Below, piece after piece: positions 45,441 to 58,490 of a DNA stretch of 64,000 nt (positions are counted from its first letter, which is position 1; each line of letters begins with the position of its first letter). This stretch comes from Phoenix dactylifera (taxonomy: Eukaryota > Streptophyta > Magnoliopsida > Arecales > Arecaceae). The notes beneath the pieces are model-generated. The model saw nothing but the letters and a program-made list of their open reading frames with translations, ran no database searches and was not told where the DNA came from. The stretch lies in NCBI RefSeq assembly GCF_009389715.1, contig NC_052392.1, forward strand, positions 30,893,575-30,957,574. Direction: 5' to 3'. The position numbers and the translations under genes were made by a program.

Positions 45441-47750
45441 CCTCAAACTTCCTTCTCTTTGGGTGGAAAGGGTTTCAAAGGTTATCACTGATTGGCTTAA
45501 ATTTGCCTGTGCACGGATCCAATTTTGCAATATGAAGTTTTTATTCTTACCTTTGCTGCAATGTCCATAAAGAAGCCAATAAGCCAGTTAAATGGCTTTT
45601 TGAAGGAGGGCTTAGAGCCACCATAGCACAATTGGAATGGAGCTTTGCTTCCACCGGTGTGGTACAGGTTTGAAATGCATGGACGTCGATTAAATGTGGA
45701 AAACGGATGCCCCCCACCTGGACACGCTCGGTGGGAGCGCTTTCTGATCCAGCTGGCACTGAGGTGGCGCTGGAGTGACGTACTCATATGTAGGATAACC
45801 CATGGATCGGGGAGGGTACAAGCAAATTTTCTACCTGCGTCGAATATTTTCTGATGGAAGGGGGGCCCAGTGGAAGTTGCTACGCGTGTGAGGTTTCCTC
45901 TCCCCCTCTCTCTCTCTTTTTTTTAAGCAAAAAAGGAGCACTTGCATTTAGTGGCTGGGGCTTCGGCCTTCTTGGCAAAGGAAGAGATGGCTTAACAAGT
46001 CCTAACAACTATAATATGGGCCTGCACTTTTATGGGCCAGGCCTGGTGTAGCCAGCCCATTACAGTATCAAGCTTGTAACAACACTTGGCCTTTTTATGG
46101 TCCAATCTTCCGTCGACATGAGAATTATCAATTTGTAAACACTAAATAGAAAAATATATAAATAAATCCAAATATCAAAGACTACATGTCTAATTCCTGC
46201 ATGTAAAGTTAATAGATATTTCTGTGGCTTTCACTGAAGAACAAACTTCATGCAGTAAAGATCCTCTTTATGGAAGCAATGTTGAGTCCATAACCCATCA
46301 GTCCTTTAACAAAAAGTATTTGGGCGACCATCAAAACTTGCTTGAACCTTAAAAGGATGGCAAGCCAATTTTCATGCTCTTTGGCCCACATGGAGAAAGG
46401 AAATGATTGAATCCCTCAATAAGAAAGCATGGGACCAACTATTGGTGTAATTCTTGTGGAGATTATGCTCAATCCATTCGGTCCTTCAAAAAATTCTGCA
46501 AACCTTTTAGATGTGGGGGCACAGATGCTTAGGGGTGTTAGTATTTTGACCGAGCCAGCAAAGGAGAGGAGGAGGGAGGGCGAGGGAGGAGGAGCATGGA
46601 GGTGCACCTGAAGTTGATGTTTAAATCATGTTTTTTTTAATAAAAAATTAGACAATACAGATATTATAGATCATGATCAATACTGTGAGTTCTTACTTTA
46701 AAATGATTATTATTTATTTTGCAATGGATCCCTCCTATAAAGAGAAAATTCATACTACCGATCATTATCTATAATATTTATGTTACCCGAGACTAAAAGA
46801 AATACATGCTTTAAAGGTTTCCTATCTATGTATCAAGTAGATAAGATACCGAAAAAAAACCAATGAATACCATCCTTTGTTTGCTTCTTAGCATAAAAGA
46901 ATCAAAATCAATTGAATTTTGGTTTGCATATGTTCTATAGTGTCTGTATCTCAATCTTTCGTATGAATTATTGAATCAATTGAACAACTACACTACTAGA
47001 GTAGTGTATCCCATAATGTGAACCATCTTACAAACATGAGTGTCACGCACTAACCATTTTAGGCAGTTGATCCCTTGATCCATTGAATAGGGCCTCTTCG
47101 ACAACTTGCGCAATACTGTATAACAGAATAGTACAAGTTTGCTTTAGCTTTTGAGAGGAAAAATGGCACAACTTGCAGTACTAATTATCGTATAAGTTAG
47201 CCTTAGATCAAAAAATATCAAAGATAACTTTATCGTATCTACAACAGGATCTATAGGGAGCCCATTAGCCCGCCAATCAATCAAACTACGATATACTCAG
47301 AGATCTCTAAAGCATCAGTCTTTAGCATAGTGGCACAACTTGCATTATTGATTAACGTATAAGCAAACCTACCGCCACATAGGGAGAATAACAAAATAAG
47401 AAAAAAATTAAAGTATATAATATTTATATAGTTTGGTCTACTGATCTATGTTCACGGATAGAGATGATACAAAAGCTTCACTATAAAAAATTGAAGATTA
47501 CAAACTATAAGATTCCCTCACAAACTTTGGCTTCTGATTTATCCGATCTTTAGAATGCTCAATTTTTGTCTTCTTTAAAAGTTAAAAGATATATATATAA
47601 TAGAATAAGTCGATTCAGATTCAAACTGATGTCCTACAACAATCAGATTAATTCAGCCCAAGGAGACTCCGCACTCCATACCCCCCGGACTAACTATTCG
47701 TGCGACCCAAATAAAACATGTATGGCATCCACGAACTCTGTTTCAAAAAA
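45441..47750. other. Intergenic, nothing recognised
   Basis: Mixed composition with short frames in several phases but no domain. The sequence from about 46620 to 47650 is AT-rich. Confidence 0.4.
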
Positions 47751-47755
47751 AGGTC

Positions 47756-48159
47756 CATTTTTCGGTTTCGGGAGCAGAGCTGCGTGCAGCCTGGACAGGT
47801 CTTCGACATGCGCGGGTGGTGCTGCGGGCCAGCTTGATTATTCTGGAGGGCGACTTGGCCACTGTCATCGGTTGGATTCAGAGGGGGTCGAGGAGTGAGG
47901 GTACAGATCACCCCTTGATCCGCGACATCGTGATGATGATGAGAGATGGGGGGCCATCCAGGCCAAGCATGTATTTAGGGAGGCCAATGGGGCGGCCGAT
48001 TGGGTGGCTGCCTACGCGGCCCACTACTCGGGGTATGCCTTCTAGTCGGGGAAGGAGGAGCTGTCATTGGCACTCCATGAATTATTGCATTTTGATCTTA
48101 TTGGATGTATTCGTACACGCACTGTATGAAATACCCGTTTTCATCAAAAAAAAAAAAAG
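47756..48159 (+). mobile_element. LINE 3' end relic with poly(A) tail
   Basis: The frames read as RNase H C-terminus: SLIILEGDLATVIGWIQRGS (about 47830-47890), then a phase-shifted VFREANGAADWVAAYAAHYS (about 47971-48030), then LHELLHFDLIGCIRTRTV and an A-run at 48147-48158. It is GC-richer and less decayed than the 18780 and 30541 copies. Confidence 0.62.
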
Positions 48160-51130
48160 ATCCATTTTTTGCTCCTCTAAAGCTCGTAAACTCAAGATAT
48201 ACTCAACAAAACGTCTGATCAGAGGAATCAAAGGGTCTATAGCAAGATCTCCTGGATGTGTCATTTGTACACCAATCAAGCGTGTGCAGCAAAAGCTAAA
48301 CGATGCACAATAGAATAACACAAGCCACAATGTTACACTAAGAAAGCATCAGCTCCAAGTCATTAGATAATTATTGTATGAGATGGAGGAAAAATCTACC
48401 AATCCTATCCTCTCCTAACAACAATTATGGAACAATTATGCAACACAAATAAGTGGAGGAAGATGCTTCATACTGCCCCTACTCGTGTATCTAAAATATA
48501 CAATGTGATAAGAAAATAGAGCTAACCACGGCTCAGATCAGTCCCTTTCATACTTCCAAATACTTTATTATCGTGTGGGAGGTTTGCTTCGGCGATTCGG
48601 AGCCACAAAATAGTTGGTGGGGCCCATGGGCCTTATCATGTGGGGCGTTTAGTGGGTGCGTGTCAGCTGTCTTTAGACCATCATTTTGGTTTCCAACTTG
48701 TCAGCATCTTGAAGGCGGATAAGGTGGACCCCGTCCAGCCACGTCAGCCGGGAAACACAGCCGTTGGAGGTGGGCAGGGGCTCCACATGAGCTGGCGAAT
48801 GGGTGATTGACACGTCATTGGACGTGCTTTTGGGGATCAGGACCAAGCTAGGTCATCTGACACCCCCCTTTTTTTTTTCAGAAATGAAAAAAAAAATCAG
48901 GCGCAATGACCATCCGTTGACACGTCAGGTGACCATACTTGGGATGTGCTTTAAATATAGGTGATCATAATGGGTGAGTGGAGGGCCGACATTGCACTAA
49001 GATTAAAGCTCCATGGTCAAAAATTCACCTTTGTAATTCCATGTTTTTTTTCATCAGATTATTTCTTTTATATAACTTGATTAAAAGGTTTAGCTATTAT
49101 AATTAGCTACAATTTATTTGTATAAATGAATTTTTCTTACCTACTAATTACAAAATAATGTTGTTGTTTTGCAAAATAGGGGATAGACAAGTAGGTGCTT
49201 CTTTTTTTCTTTTCTTTTTTTAATTCAAAAAGAACCGTTGTTTTAAATGATAATTACAGTATAATAAAGATAACGTTAAATATGATGACAAAAGGTGATA
49301 ATCATATGCACCATGTAAGTGGTTAGACTCGCTTGATGTTTCTTAAAAAAATATATAATGCTATAAATTGTTTGTTGCTAGTGGTATTGTTTTGCTATTT
49401 CTATCGCTGCAGTCTCTTTCAAGCTGTCGTGTAAAGCATAAATAATTCAGAAATGCAAAATTTTTATATAAAATTTCCTTTTCTCTCTCCGCCTCTTTAT
49501 TTTTTTCTATTTTTAATTCCACTAATGATCCTGTCTCTCTCCACCAGACTAGTGTTGATGTCATAGAATTGACCCCTGAAACAAGGATGCAAATAGTTTT
49601 CATTCACTTAAGTTTGGTAACATTGATTCAATCTCCAATCAAATCAAGTCATGGTAGCATTTGGATTAATAGGAGTTGAGGTCAGCTGATTTTGGCAAGG
49701 GTAGGATCCTGGTTATAGCAAGAGACCAACAAAGAATTGGACTATGTGGTAAATTTCCTTTTCGATATTAGGATTGTAAATGAACCAAGTTGTTTATAAA
49801 CTCCTCTGGCCTTAGCTTGATAACAGGTTTAATCGAGCTCATACCATCAACAAACAAGCTAAGCTCAAACTTTATACAAAGCCAACATTCTAGATTTAAA
49901 TCAAACCAAGGTTTATGTAACACAAAATTTACAGTTTAATTGAATTAGAATATGCCCGATTTAACCTAATCACATGGTTCAAAATGTTATGCTCCTAAGA
50001 TTACATTCAATTGCCCTTGATGGACCCATGGCCATTTAAAAAGGAAAAAAAAAAAAGAAGCGAAAATTGACACCATAAACTCCATTAATCTGGTGGGTTA
50101 TCACTGAATACCTTTTCAGCTTGCGTGGAGGAGGCAAACTCACGTGCTTCCACTGTAAAAAGAGCCCAAGTTGGAAACACCCAGCCTCCCAACCCACACC
50201 CCATGTCATCCAAACTTGGAGGCTCTCATTGGTCCGGGCCCACTGGAGGTCCACTAACTTGTCGACACGTCAGCTCCTCTCGGTGCCGACTTCCTGCACC
50301 AGCTGACACATGGCATCCCCTGATGCGTCCAAAGTGGTGACAGACCATGGAGCCATGGTGGGGGCATGATAGTGGAGACTCCAAATCAAAGACATGATTA
50401 GCTTTTTAATCGATGACGATGGCTTTTTCTGCCTCACGGAATATCGACCCTTTTAAGTGTGATGGTGAACTCGATCCATTTGAATATTCCCATGATTAGT
50501 CTTCTATTATTTAAAATGTAATCTTAAGGTACGTTCTACCCATGGTATGAGCTATATTAATGTGTACGCCAAGGTTGCACTACACAAGCCAGCTATATTT
50601 GTATCATGCCAGCGTTATTCGTTACCTGCTTGGCTTAGACCTAGCTTCATTCAACTCTAATAGCTTATAAGAGTGAGTATTTGAGCTAAGTTCATATTAA
50701 TTTGAGTTCATTTTGACATCTTAGGTCTGAATTGATCCATGTCCATTTCTACCTCGGCGATATACAAGTTTGTGTAGTAACTTCCAGATGCTTCACCCAA
50801 ACCTTGAGCTACTTTTTTGCAGCAGTAATCAACTTATGTTCACTGTTGTCCCCGCATTAACTGAAGACAAAAAAAAAAGAAGAAGAAAAGATAATGGCCC
50901 CCCTACGCCCGTGTGTGGTTTTATATTAGAACATGGTACACTTGTCCAATTGAGGAATCCTTGGGTTTGTGTCGGCTCCAAAGTCAGATTGAGGTCAACT
51001 CATGTGTACCCATTTTTTGTGGTCTTGAGCTCTTTGAAGTACTTGACCTGGCCAAGCTGCACTCCATGGTACAACTTAACTCCAACACTAAACTAATCCT
51101 AAAAAGGCAAGGTATTGCCTGTTCTCCACA
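48160..51130. other. Intergenic; distal part probably upstream region of the ATL gene
   Basis: Two GC-richer blocks (about 48580-48860 and 50140-50360) contain CACGTCAGC/ACACGTCA words that resemble ACGT-core regulatory motifs. The rest is AT-rich. No gene recognised. Confidence 0.35.
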
Positions 51131-51229
51131 CTCTATATATGCACCCCTTGAAACCACCCTTCAAGAATTCCTCTTCAGCACACAATATCTCTTTTTACTT
51201 CTGCAAGCAACTTCATCCTCTTTCTCGCA
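51131..51229 (+). promoter_or_regulatory. TATA box and leader of the ATL RING-H2 gene
   Basis: CTCTATATATGC at 51131-51142 is a good plant TATA box 90 bp before the ATG at 51230. This gives an inferred leader of about 60 nt. Confidence 0.55.
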
Positions 51230-51841
51230 ATGGAGGGACAATCTAGGAGGCTGGTAATCCACGCTCCGGCCGGTCCGGTGGCCGGTCCGGCGTTGTCCAA
51301 ACCCAAAGCTGCGGCCGAGCCGGGCGGCTCCTTCACCTCGTTCGATGCCAATGTCATCATGGTTCTGGCTGTCTTCCTCTGCGCCGTGATATGCGCGCTC
51401 GTCGTCAACGGCGTCGTCCGGTGCATCCTCCGGCTGACGAACCGGGCTTGGGTCGGGCCCGAGCCACCTGGCGCGTTGGACCGGCCGGCCCCAACCCGGG
51501 TTGGCAGGAAGGAGGCCTTGATGGCATTGCCAACTTTGGTCTACTCGGCCGGGCTCGGGCTGCCACTTGCCGGCTCCGACTGCGCCATATGCCTCTCCGA
51601 GTTCCTGCCCGGCGAGCGCGTCCGGGTGCTCCCCAAGTGCAACCATGGCTTCCACGTCCGGTGCATCGACCGGTGGCTCGCGTCCCGGTCGTCGTGTCCG
51701 ATGTGCCGGCAGGGCCTGTTCGGCTCGTGCCCGGTGATCTTTGGGTGCAGGGAAGTGGGCCTGACCGGACGAACTCAGCCGGCCGTGGTGCCAGTGGACC
51801 CGGAACAGGGTTTCCCGGTTGGGTACAGGGTAGATTCCTAG
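51230..51841 (+). CDS. ATL-family RING-H2 E3 ubiquitin ligase
   Basis: This is an intronless 203-aa frame, about 65% GC, with the standard ATL layout. A short N-terminus is followed by one hydrophobic membrane segment at about 41-63 (VIMVLAVFLCAVICALVV), a basic linker, a degenerate GLD-like stretch (residues 99-106, ALPTLVYS), and a RING-H2 domain with C118, C121, C137, H139, H142, C145, C156 and C159. The spacing C-x2-C-x15-C-x1-H-x2-H-x2-C-x10-C-x2-C, the proline P135 and the tryptophan W149 are as expected for E2 binding. ATL proteins are membrane-anchored ligases, many induced by elicitors or stress. The short length and tail suggest the ATL8/ATL78/ATL80 side of the family, but I would not fix the orthologue. 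The ATG is the first in the frame and follows a TATA box. Confidence 0.93.
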   Translation: MEGQSRRLVIHAPAGPVAGPALSKPKAAAEPGGSFTSFDANVIMVLAVFLCAVICALVVNGVVRCILRLTNRAWVGPEPPGALDRPAPTRVGRKEALMALPTLVYSAGLGLPLAGSDCAICLSEFLPGERVRVLPKCNHGFHVRCIDRWLASRSSCPMCRQGLFGSCPVIFGCREVGLTGRTQPAVVPVDPEQGFPVGYRVDS

Positions 51842-52099
51842 CGGTTTGTTGAGACATGTACACTTGTATATACTGGGAGTGGGTTGTGCACTGGCTTTAG
51901 ATACTGGCTTAGTTTGAAAGGTACCGGTTTGTAGTCTTCTTTGCCGCTTTTATTTCGACTGGTTCTTGTCGTTCAGGTGTACTGGGAATCTAGTCAAGTT
52001 AGATATATTTGAGGTGTAGTCAAGTTCATTGCATGTTTGGTTAGGATATAAAGTTTGCAAGAAAAGTGCAATGATTTGATTATGTTACGTTGCATATAT

Positions 52100-54355
52100 T
52101 GGGTCTAGTAGAAATGAAATCTAATCTTTCAGGAAAGAAGCCCGCCGCCTACGTGTATGGAAGTCGAATCCAGTTGTGCAGGAGAACTGAATTCAACTTG
52201 AATGAAGCATAAATTTTGAAGCTCTGATTCATAGCCCAGAATATAAAGGATTTTTTTATCATTCTTTAGTAATGAAAAGAATTCATTACTAAACAATGAT
52301 AAAAATTTCCATAATTCTCTTCTTTTGTTTTCTTTTTCTTTGTTTTTTTTTTTTTGTTTGCCCACGCCAACTTTCCTGAATGCTGTAAGTATCTAGAAAC
52401 CAAATGTCCAGGGATTAATCTTAGACCAAAAAAAAAGAAAGAAATAAAGCAAGAGGAATCACAGACACCCCGGATCAATTCTGATAGTTTTTCCTTGAGC
52501 CTTACTTTTTTTCATACAAGAGAGATATTAGGACATTTGGCCATATAAATGCACCTATATAACAGGGCTTTTTTTTGAAGTTTTTGATAGAAAGGGAGCA
52601 AAAAATGCCAACATAACTAGCAATATTAGCATCATTAGTCTGTCTTATGTATGTGTTTCCTGAATTAAGAATTTGCAGTTCATGAGTGTATTGTAGAATT
52701 TCTTAACAACTATATAAGGTGACTTCTCCAATGAATTCAAAGATCACCATTAGTGTGCTAGAGCCATTTTGTTAGCTGGGATCAAGTGGACCGCTATCCA
52801 AGCTTATTCCTAGACCGCTATCCAAGCTTCTTCCTGTCAGGTCCAACTAGACCAGAATCGTACCTTGTTGGAGAGAAGGATTTAGGTTTCAGACAAGATC
52901 CAAGTCGGCAGACCTCTGATCTGAATCGATAAAAACCAGTCCTAGTTCAGATGGAACAGTGTTGAGGCAGTAGAGAAAATTCTTGTCCAATGAAAGCACC
53001 AGAAAAATGAAGAAGACCCCAGAAAATCCAATGTACCAAACGTTAGGAGTCTTGCCACTCAGTGGAGGTCAATCTTTCTTTGAAAAAGTCTTGTGGAAGC
53101 AGCTCGAACAGCTCTACCAGTGAAAGCAAGTAGAGGAGTCACTGCCATTTTCCTACTAAAGACTTTTAGTATGCTGTTTTTGAAGGAAGGTTAACAGGAA
53201 TACCACAAAATAACCTGCAAAGAATTGAGCCCTGGTTGATGTAGCTGCATGCCCACTGCAATGTCCTTTTCTTCTTGATAGAAACTTTAAGGGAAAAAAA
53301 AACTAAATAAATAAAGTTAGGTTTGGGCAAATGGAATGAAGCAGATATCTCACCACATGTATTACCATGTTTAAGAATTCTTGCAATGAAGAGTATTGAC
53401 ATGCATGCTGACCATCTTGCATTCTCCCAAGTAAAGTTTTTTTGACACAAAAAACCCCCACTTCTGATAACTTCCAGCCCAACACCCTAGCGCCAGCATA
53501 AGGGACCTACTCTATTTTTCAATTTAAACTTGAAAATATAGGCTTCGATATCATGGTTGATCAAAATTCTTGCAGAAAGTAATACCAATAGAGATGGTCA
53601 TTTAATTTGAGTGATGAGACCTTGGTGCATTGCATGGATTTGCCTAGCTTAATCACATTTTTGCAGCCAAGAACAATCTGAATGATTAAGTTTAAAAGAA
53701 ACTGAATGACCAAAACTTCAAAAAAAAAAAAAAGAATAATAAAAGATGAATACAGAATCCTATTAAGTTATTTATATAAATGATCTTTTGAAACAAGATA
53801 ACAACAAATAGCAATACCATTGAATACATATAGAAATATTAGATGAGAGTGAAAAAGTTTTCTTGAATTAATCATCAATAATTCTGCATAAATATTCTAT
53901 CTTAGACCCTGCAAATAATTAAGAGAATCATTTGGTGAAGATAATTACTATGTCATGTAGAATAAGAAGTCTTGTAGAATACACAACTTGAGTAATTTTG
54001 TGAAGATAATTACTATATCATCCTACCTAAAGCCATGCCAAGGCCAACCTGAGAATAATTAATCAAATCCGAAGGTATCTGATTACCAGTTATAATTAAG
54101 TTATATATGGATTCAGAAAATATTAGAGCTGACCAGAACAACTAGGATGAGATCAACAGATGGATGATGAAATCCAAACCAAGTAGGAAACCTAGTATAT
54201 AGAACAGACATGACCCAACCTAATCTATTATTCCATCTGCAGCTCTGGAAGCAAGAATAGTCATTGAAAGACGTTGCAAGGAATTATTCCACTTTAAGCT
54301 ATATAAACATTTCTATTACAAAATCTCAAAACTTAAAGCCATTGTCCCTCTTGAT
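52100..54355. other. 3' flank of the ATL gene and intergenic sequence, nothing recognised
   Basis: AT-rich sequence with homopolymers (52342-52356, 53720-53733). A 25-bp near-duplication (GACCGCTATCCAAGCTT) occurs at about 52790 and 52814. No domain-bearing frame. Confidence 0.45.
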
Positions 54356-57215
54356 CGTTATTTTTTTCGTTTTTTTTTTTTTGATTGAATCGGGAGGTGT
54401 TGACCACCCGTTTATTTATTGAGTGTAAGCGAAGACAAGGTTTCAAAGGGTGATCTCAGAGAATATATATGAGATCTTCGGAAAAGATGGGTTCCCCTCG
54501 TCGCCCATGCAAGAAGACACTATACTTCTGATCTCCTTCACAGACCGAAAAAACCGTTGTGCGTTGAGCTATGCTGTGCCGCCGCCTCCTACTGTTTCTG
54601 TCTGCTTTTGATCTCTCTCAGTACGCTCGTAATATGTTGTTTGCATTCTCCGTTTGTCCAGCCATCAAAGACAAGCAGCACCTCCTCGAACACTGACTGA
54701 GAGGCTTTGGCTTGGAATTGAAACACTACTTGCAACGTTGAGGGATTAAAGAAGTCTGCTGCCCCAGATGTATGGCTTGTTGCTTAATGAGAAGACAGCT
54801 GGATAAAGATATCGGAGGGGCGCGTCTCTGTAATCCAATGATCGTGCCAGAATGATGTCTGTCTTCCATTTGCTATCTTGAACTCGACGCTTTGGAAAAA
54901 CCATGATCTTACTTTGAGAACGCTTCTCCATGCTTCCGATGCTGTTTTTAAGCTCCTGGAGAGAGCTTGGCTTGGGGTTGTTTTTGTGTAGTGCAGCCTA
55001 TTTATAATCTTCCTTCACGGCCTTTGATGTTCATGGAAATATCCCACCACCATTTTAAGAGGAGGCTTTATTGAACAGTCTCAGGTTGATGGCTCCTAAC
55101 CCGCCTAGTTTCTCGGGCCTGCAAATTTTGTCCCAACTTGCTAGGCAGTGGCCTCTCGTGCATTAATTCTTTACTCCCCCTCCATAGAAAATGTCTCCTT
55201 TTCTTCTCTACTCTCCTTATTGTTTCTGAGGGGATCAACAAGGATGACATCCAGTAAGTTGGGATGGATTCGAAAACCGCATTAAATAATTAATGCTAAC
55301 CTCCCTACTCATGTTTAGAGTTTGCTCTTCCACACTGCTAGAGTTATTTTTTACAACTTTTTCTTCAAGGAACCTCCAGGCTTCTGTCCTGAGTTTTCTG
55401 TAATGGAGTGGGTCTCCGAGATACTTGATTGGTGGCTTCTAGCATGCCATTAAGCTTGCATACCATTTACACCTGTGCTGGTCGAGGCCAATGCCAACCA
55501 TTGAGCTCTTTTCATACTTTTATCTTCAAACCAGTTAATGGCTTATAGGAGTAGAGAAGAAATTTTAGGTTTGATGCATGCCTCTTGCTTGCATTGCTTA
55601 GAATCATGTCATCTGCGAATTGGATGCAGTGTATCTTCTCTATTTTGTTTGCTGGGCCATTTCCTACTATTAGTTTGTTTTCTACTGCTGTCTTCATCAT
55701 CCTGTTTAGCACGTCCGTTACTAAAACAAAAAGTTGTGGGGAGAGAGGATCGCCCCGCTTCAGCCTTTTTGCCAAGAACCAGTTTGTTGGCTCGCCATTT
55801 AGTGTAAGTGCCATCTCGCTGGAGTTGAGTATGTTGCTGATCCAGGTGCACCATCTCTGCTCGAAGCCTCTTGCTTCGATTCCTTTTGTGGTTGTAAAGC
55901 CTCTTCCAATTTGCTTCAATTAATCCTTTTCTGGTGCTCTTACCCAGAAGTTCGGTCACTTCGGTGCAGCATTGAACAAAGGTCTCTTAGATTCTTTTTC
56001 TGTATTTTTCCTTCTTCTCATACTTGCACAATTGTGAAAGTATTTGGTTGTTGCGATGACTATGCTCCAGCTACTGTAATCTGGATGGCTGCTTCTATAG
56101 AATTTCCTCCTGTTCTAGGATGGTCTCCAGCTGCTTTTTTGGATCAGAGCGTTTTGCTATCTCTTCAACGCTTAGATTTCTCTCTTCTTCTTCTTCCAAA
56201 CCGAGTCCGGCTATCTTGTTTTTGATCTCTTCTTTTTTCTTCATTATGCTCCCGTGATGTTCCTTGTTCCAAGATTTCAATTTGGATCTTAGAATTCTGA
56301 GCTTCAGAAACATGTTTTTAGCTGCATCCTTGGAGGCTGGGGCTGATCTCCACCAATGGTTTGCCAGTTCTTCAAAGCCTGGAATGGTAAACCAAAAAAA
56401 TTTTGAAGCGAAGGATCTTCCATCAGATTTGGGAGCTGGTGCTCTCAAGGAATAGCGGATAATGATCTGATGTTGTTTTGGGTAGAAGAGCGAGAATTGA
56501 GAGAGAAATTTCTCATCGATCTGAAGTGGTAAGGCATCGTTCGAGTTTAACCAATGATGACCATGTGTGTTTTCTGTGTAAGAATTTTATTTCGAGAAGC
56601 AAGAGGGAGTCGATGAGCCCGTCGAAGTACACCTTTGATGCTTGTGAGCCGCTTGAAGCTCCTTTTCGATCAGAAGGATATCTAATGATGTTGAAGGCCC
56701 TATTTGGGGGAGCTTTTGGAGGGCAAAAAGCACTTTCTGGTCCTCCAAAAGTACTTTTAGTTAAAAAATGATGTTTGGTAAAATTTTGGAAAAGCTGTTT
56801 CAGCTTTTGCGTGAAGCTGAAAACAGCTTTTAGGGGGAATCTCAATTTTGGAGCTTTCCGAAAACGCTGTTTTCAGCTTTGTCGGAAAGCTGTATTTTTG
56901 ACCAAAATATCCTCATTTAAAAGTTCCTTTTTTCTCTCAAAAATCTCAATCCCACCGTCTCTTCCTCTCTCTCCATCCCCCCCTCTCTCTCTCCCTCTCT
57001 ATCTCCTTCTTCTCCTCAATGCCGCCGGCCCTCTTTCTTTTTCTTTTTTTTTTTATTTTGGGAGGCAGCCCGTGGCTGCCCACGGTGGCAGCCACCACGC
57101 CGGCCACCCGTGGCCGCGCTCTCCAGCCGCCGCTGCGGCCTATCGCCCCGGCCGCTGCGCCCTCCATGTACAGCAAAAAAAAGAGGAAGGGGAGGAAGGG
57201 GCAGCCATGGCCGCC

Positions 57216-57425
57216 GCCTCCTCGACAGGCGCTGTGGCCCGCCGTCCCAGCCCCCTCCCGAGGCCTCCTCTCCCCCGCGGTCGCCGCGGCCCGCCGTCTT
57301 GGCCCCCTCCCGAGGTCCCTCCTCCCCCGCGGTCCCCGCGGCCCGCCGTCCCGGCCCCCTACCGAGCCCCCCTCCCCCCACGGTCGCCGGGGCCTGCCGT
57401 CCCCGTCCCCTCCCGGGCCTCCTCC
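57216..57425. repeat. GC-rich minisatellite, period of about 50 bp
   Basis: Four units of the form GGCCCGCCGTCC...CCCCCTCCCGAGG..CCTCC lie end to end. Frames in all phases are proline/arginine/alanine-rich and not convincing as a protein. Confidence 0.65.
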
Positions 57426-57479
57426 CGCGGCCGCCGCAGCCCCCCTCCCGCGGCCGCCGCGGCCCAGCCCCCTTCCGGC

Positions 57480-57690
57480 GCCGCCGGCCTCGCGGGAGAA
57501 GAAGAAAGGAGAAGAAGGAAAGAGAGGAAGGAAGGAGAAGAAGAGAAGAAAAAAGAAAAGAAAAAAAAAGAAGAAAAGGGAAGAAAAAAAAGAGAAGAAA
57601 AAAAAAAGAAAAGGAAAGAAAAAAAAGAAAAATAAATAAATAAATAAATATGTATATAAATGAACAAATAAATAAATAAATATATTTTAA
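57480..57690. repeat. Purine-rich and AAAT-type simple sequence
   Basis: GAAGAAAG/GAAAAAG tracts run into (AAAT)n/(AATA)n repeats at about 57630-57690. The lysine/glutamate-rich frames here are low-complexity artefacts. Confidence 0.75.
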
Positions 57691-58490
57691 TGAAATAAAA
57701 TAATAACTAAATAAATAAAAATAAATATTAGTAATTATTTAACCAATTTTTTTACCTAACTAGAAAATTTGTTAAAGAGATAAATGGTCATCAAAAGAGT
57801 GAAAAATTAATTTATACTAATAATTATAATATTTTATACATTTATTATTGTATTATACTATAAATATAATGTAATATAATATTATGTTATGTTAAATAAT
57901 TCAATATTATATTAAATTATTATCCTATGGTAACAATGTTATAGTACTATATTATAATAACATTATATTACATTACATTAATATTATACTATATCATATA
58001 TTTATGTATTAATATATATTATATTTTATTATGCACTATTGTATAATACTAGTAATGTCCTTTATGGTCATTTTGTTATGCAAAAGTACTTTCTCAGTTT
58101 GTTTACCAAACAAATATTAAAGCGCCACAGCACTTTAGAAATGTAGTTACCAAACAGCAAACAACTTTTTATAACAGCTCTACTTCAGACAGCTCTACTT
58201 CCAACAGCTCTACTTTCAACAGCTTTACTGCCAACAGCTCCTCCAAACAGGACCAAAATCTCCTACTAGCAGCCATGACCCTGCCCAGCTTGCTCTTATG
58301 GTGCATAGTTCATTGTAGAAAGAGTTTCTTTGTTGAAATCTCCTACTACTAATGATGCTTCTTTGTTGCTCTTATGCCATCTTAAGTCTGAGGGAGATTT
58401 CTTCTCGAAATGCATCGCGGAAAATGAGTATTCTCCTTCGAAGAAAAGAGACCCATGAAGTATCGAGAAATTCCAGCAGTTTAAGTCTTA

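Larger units (their letters stand above)
56696..58254. mobile_element. Non-autonomous DNA transposon (1,559 bp) nested in the LINE endonuclease domain
   Basis: The terminal inverted repeats are GGCCCTATTTGGGGGAGCTT then TTGGAGGG, and, inverted, GGTCCTGTTTGGAGGAGCTG then TTGG. Flanks GAA (56693-56695) and AAA (58255-58257) are the two sides of the broken GDF/N codon region, a 3-bp duplication with one change. Subterminal AGCTTTT/AACAGCTCTACTT words repeat. The 3-bp duplication suggests PIF/Harbinger, though the site is not TWA. It contains a GC-rich minisatellite and purine-rich low-complexity sequence that produce long but spurious frames. No transposase seen. Confidence 0.75.

Noticed and set aside
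51161-51863. Frames of 152-164 codons overlapping the ATL gene in other phases
   Set aside because: Shadows of the GC-rich RING-H2 coding sequence; only the 51230 frame carries the zinc ligands and membrane segment.
56775-57643. Plus-strand frames of 177-286 codons
   Set aside because: They lie inside the nested DNA element, over a GC minisatellite and purine-rich simple repeats, and read as Pro/Arg/Lys low-complexity sequence in three phases.
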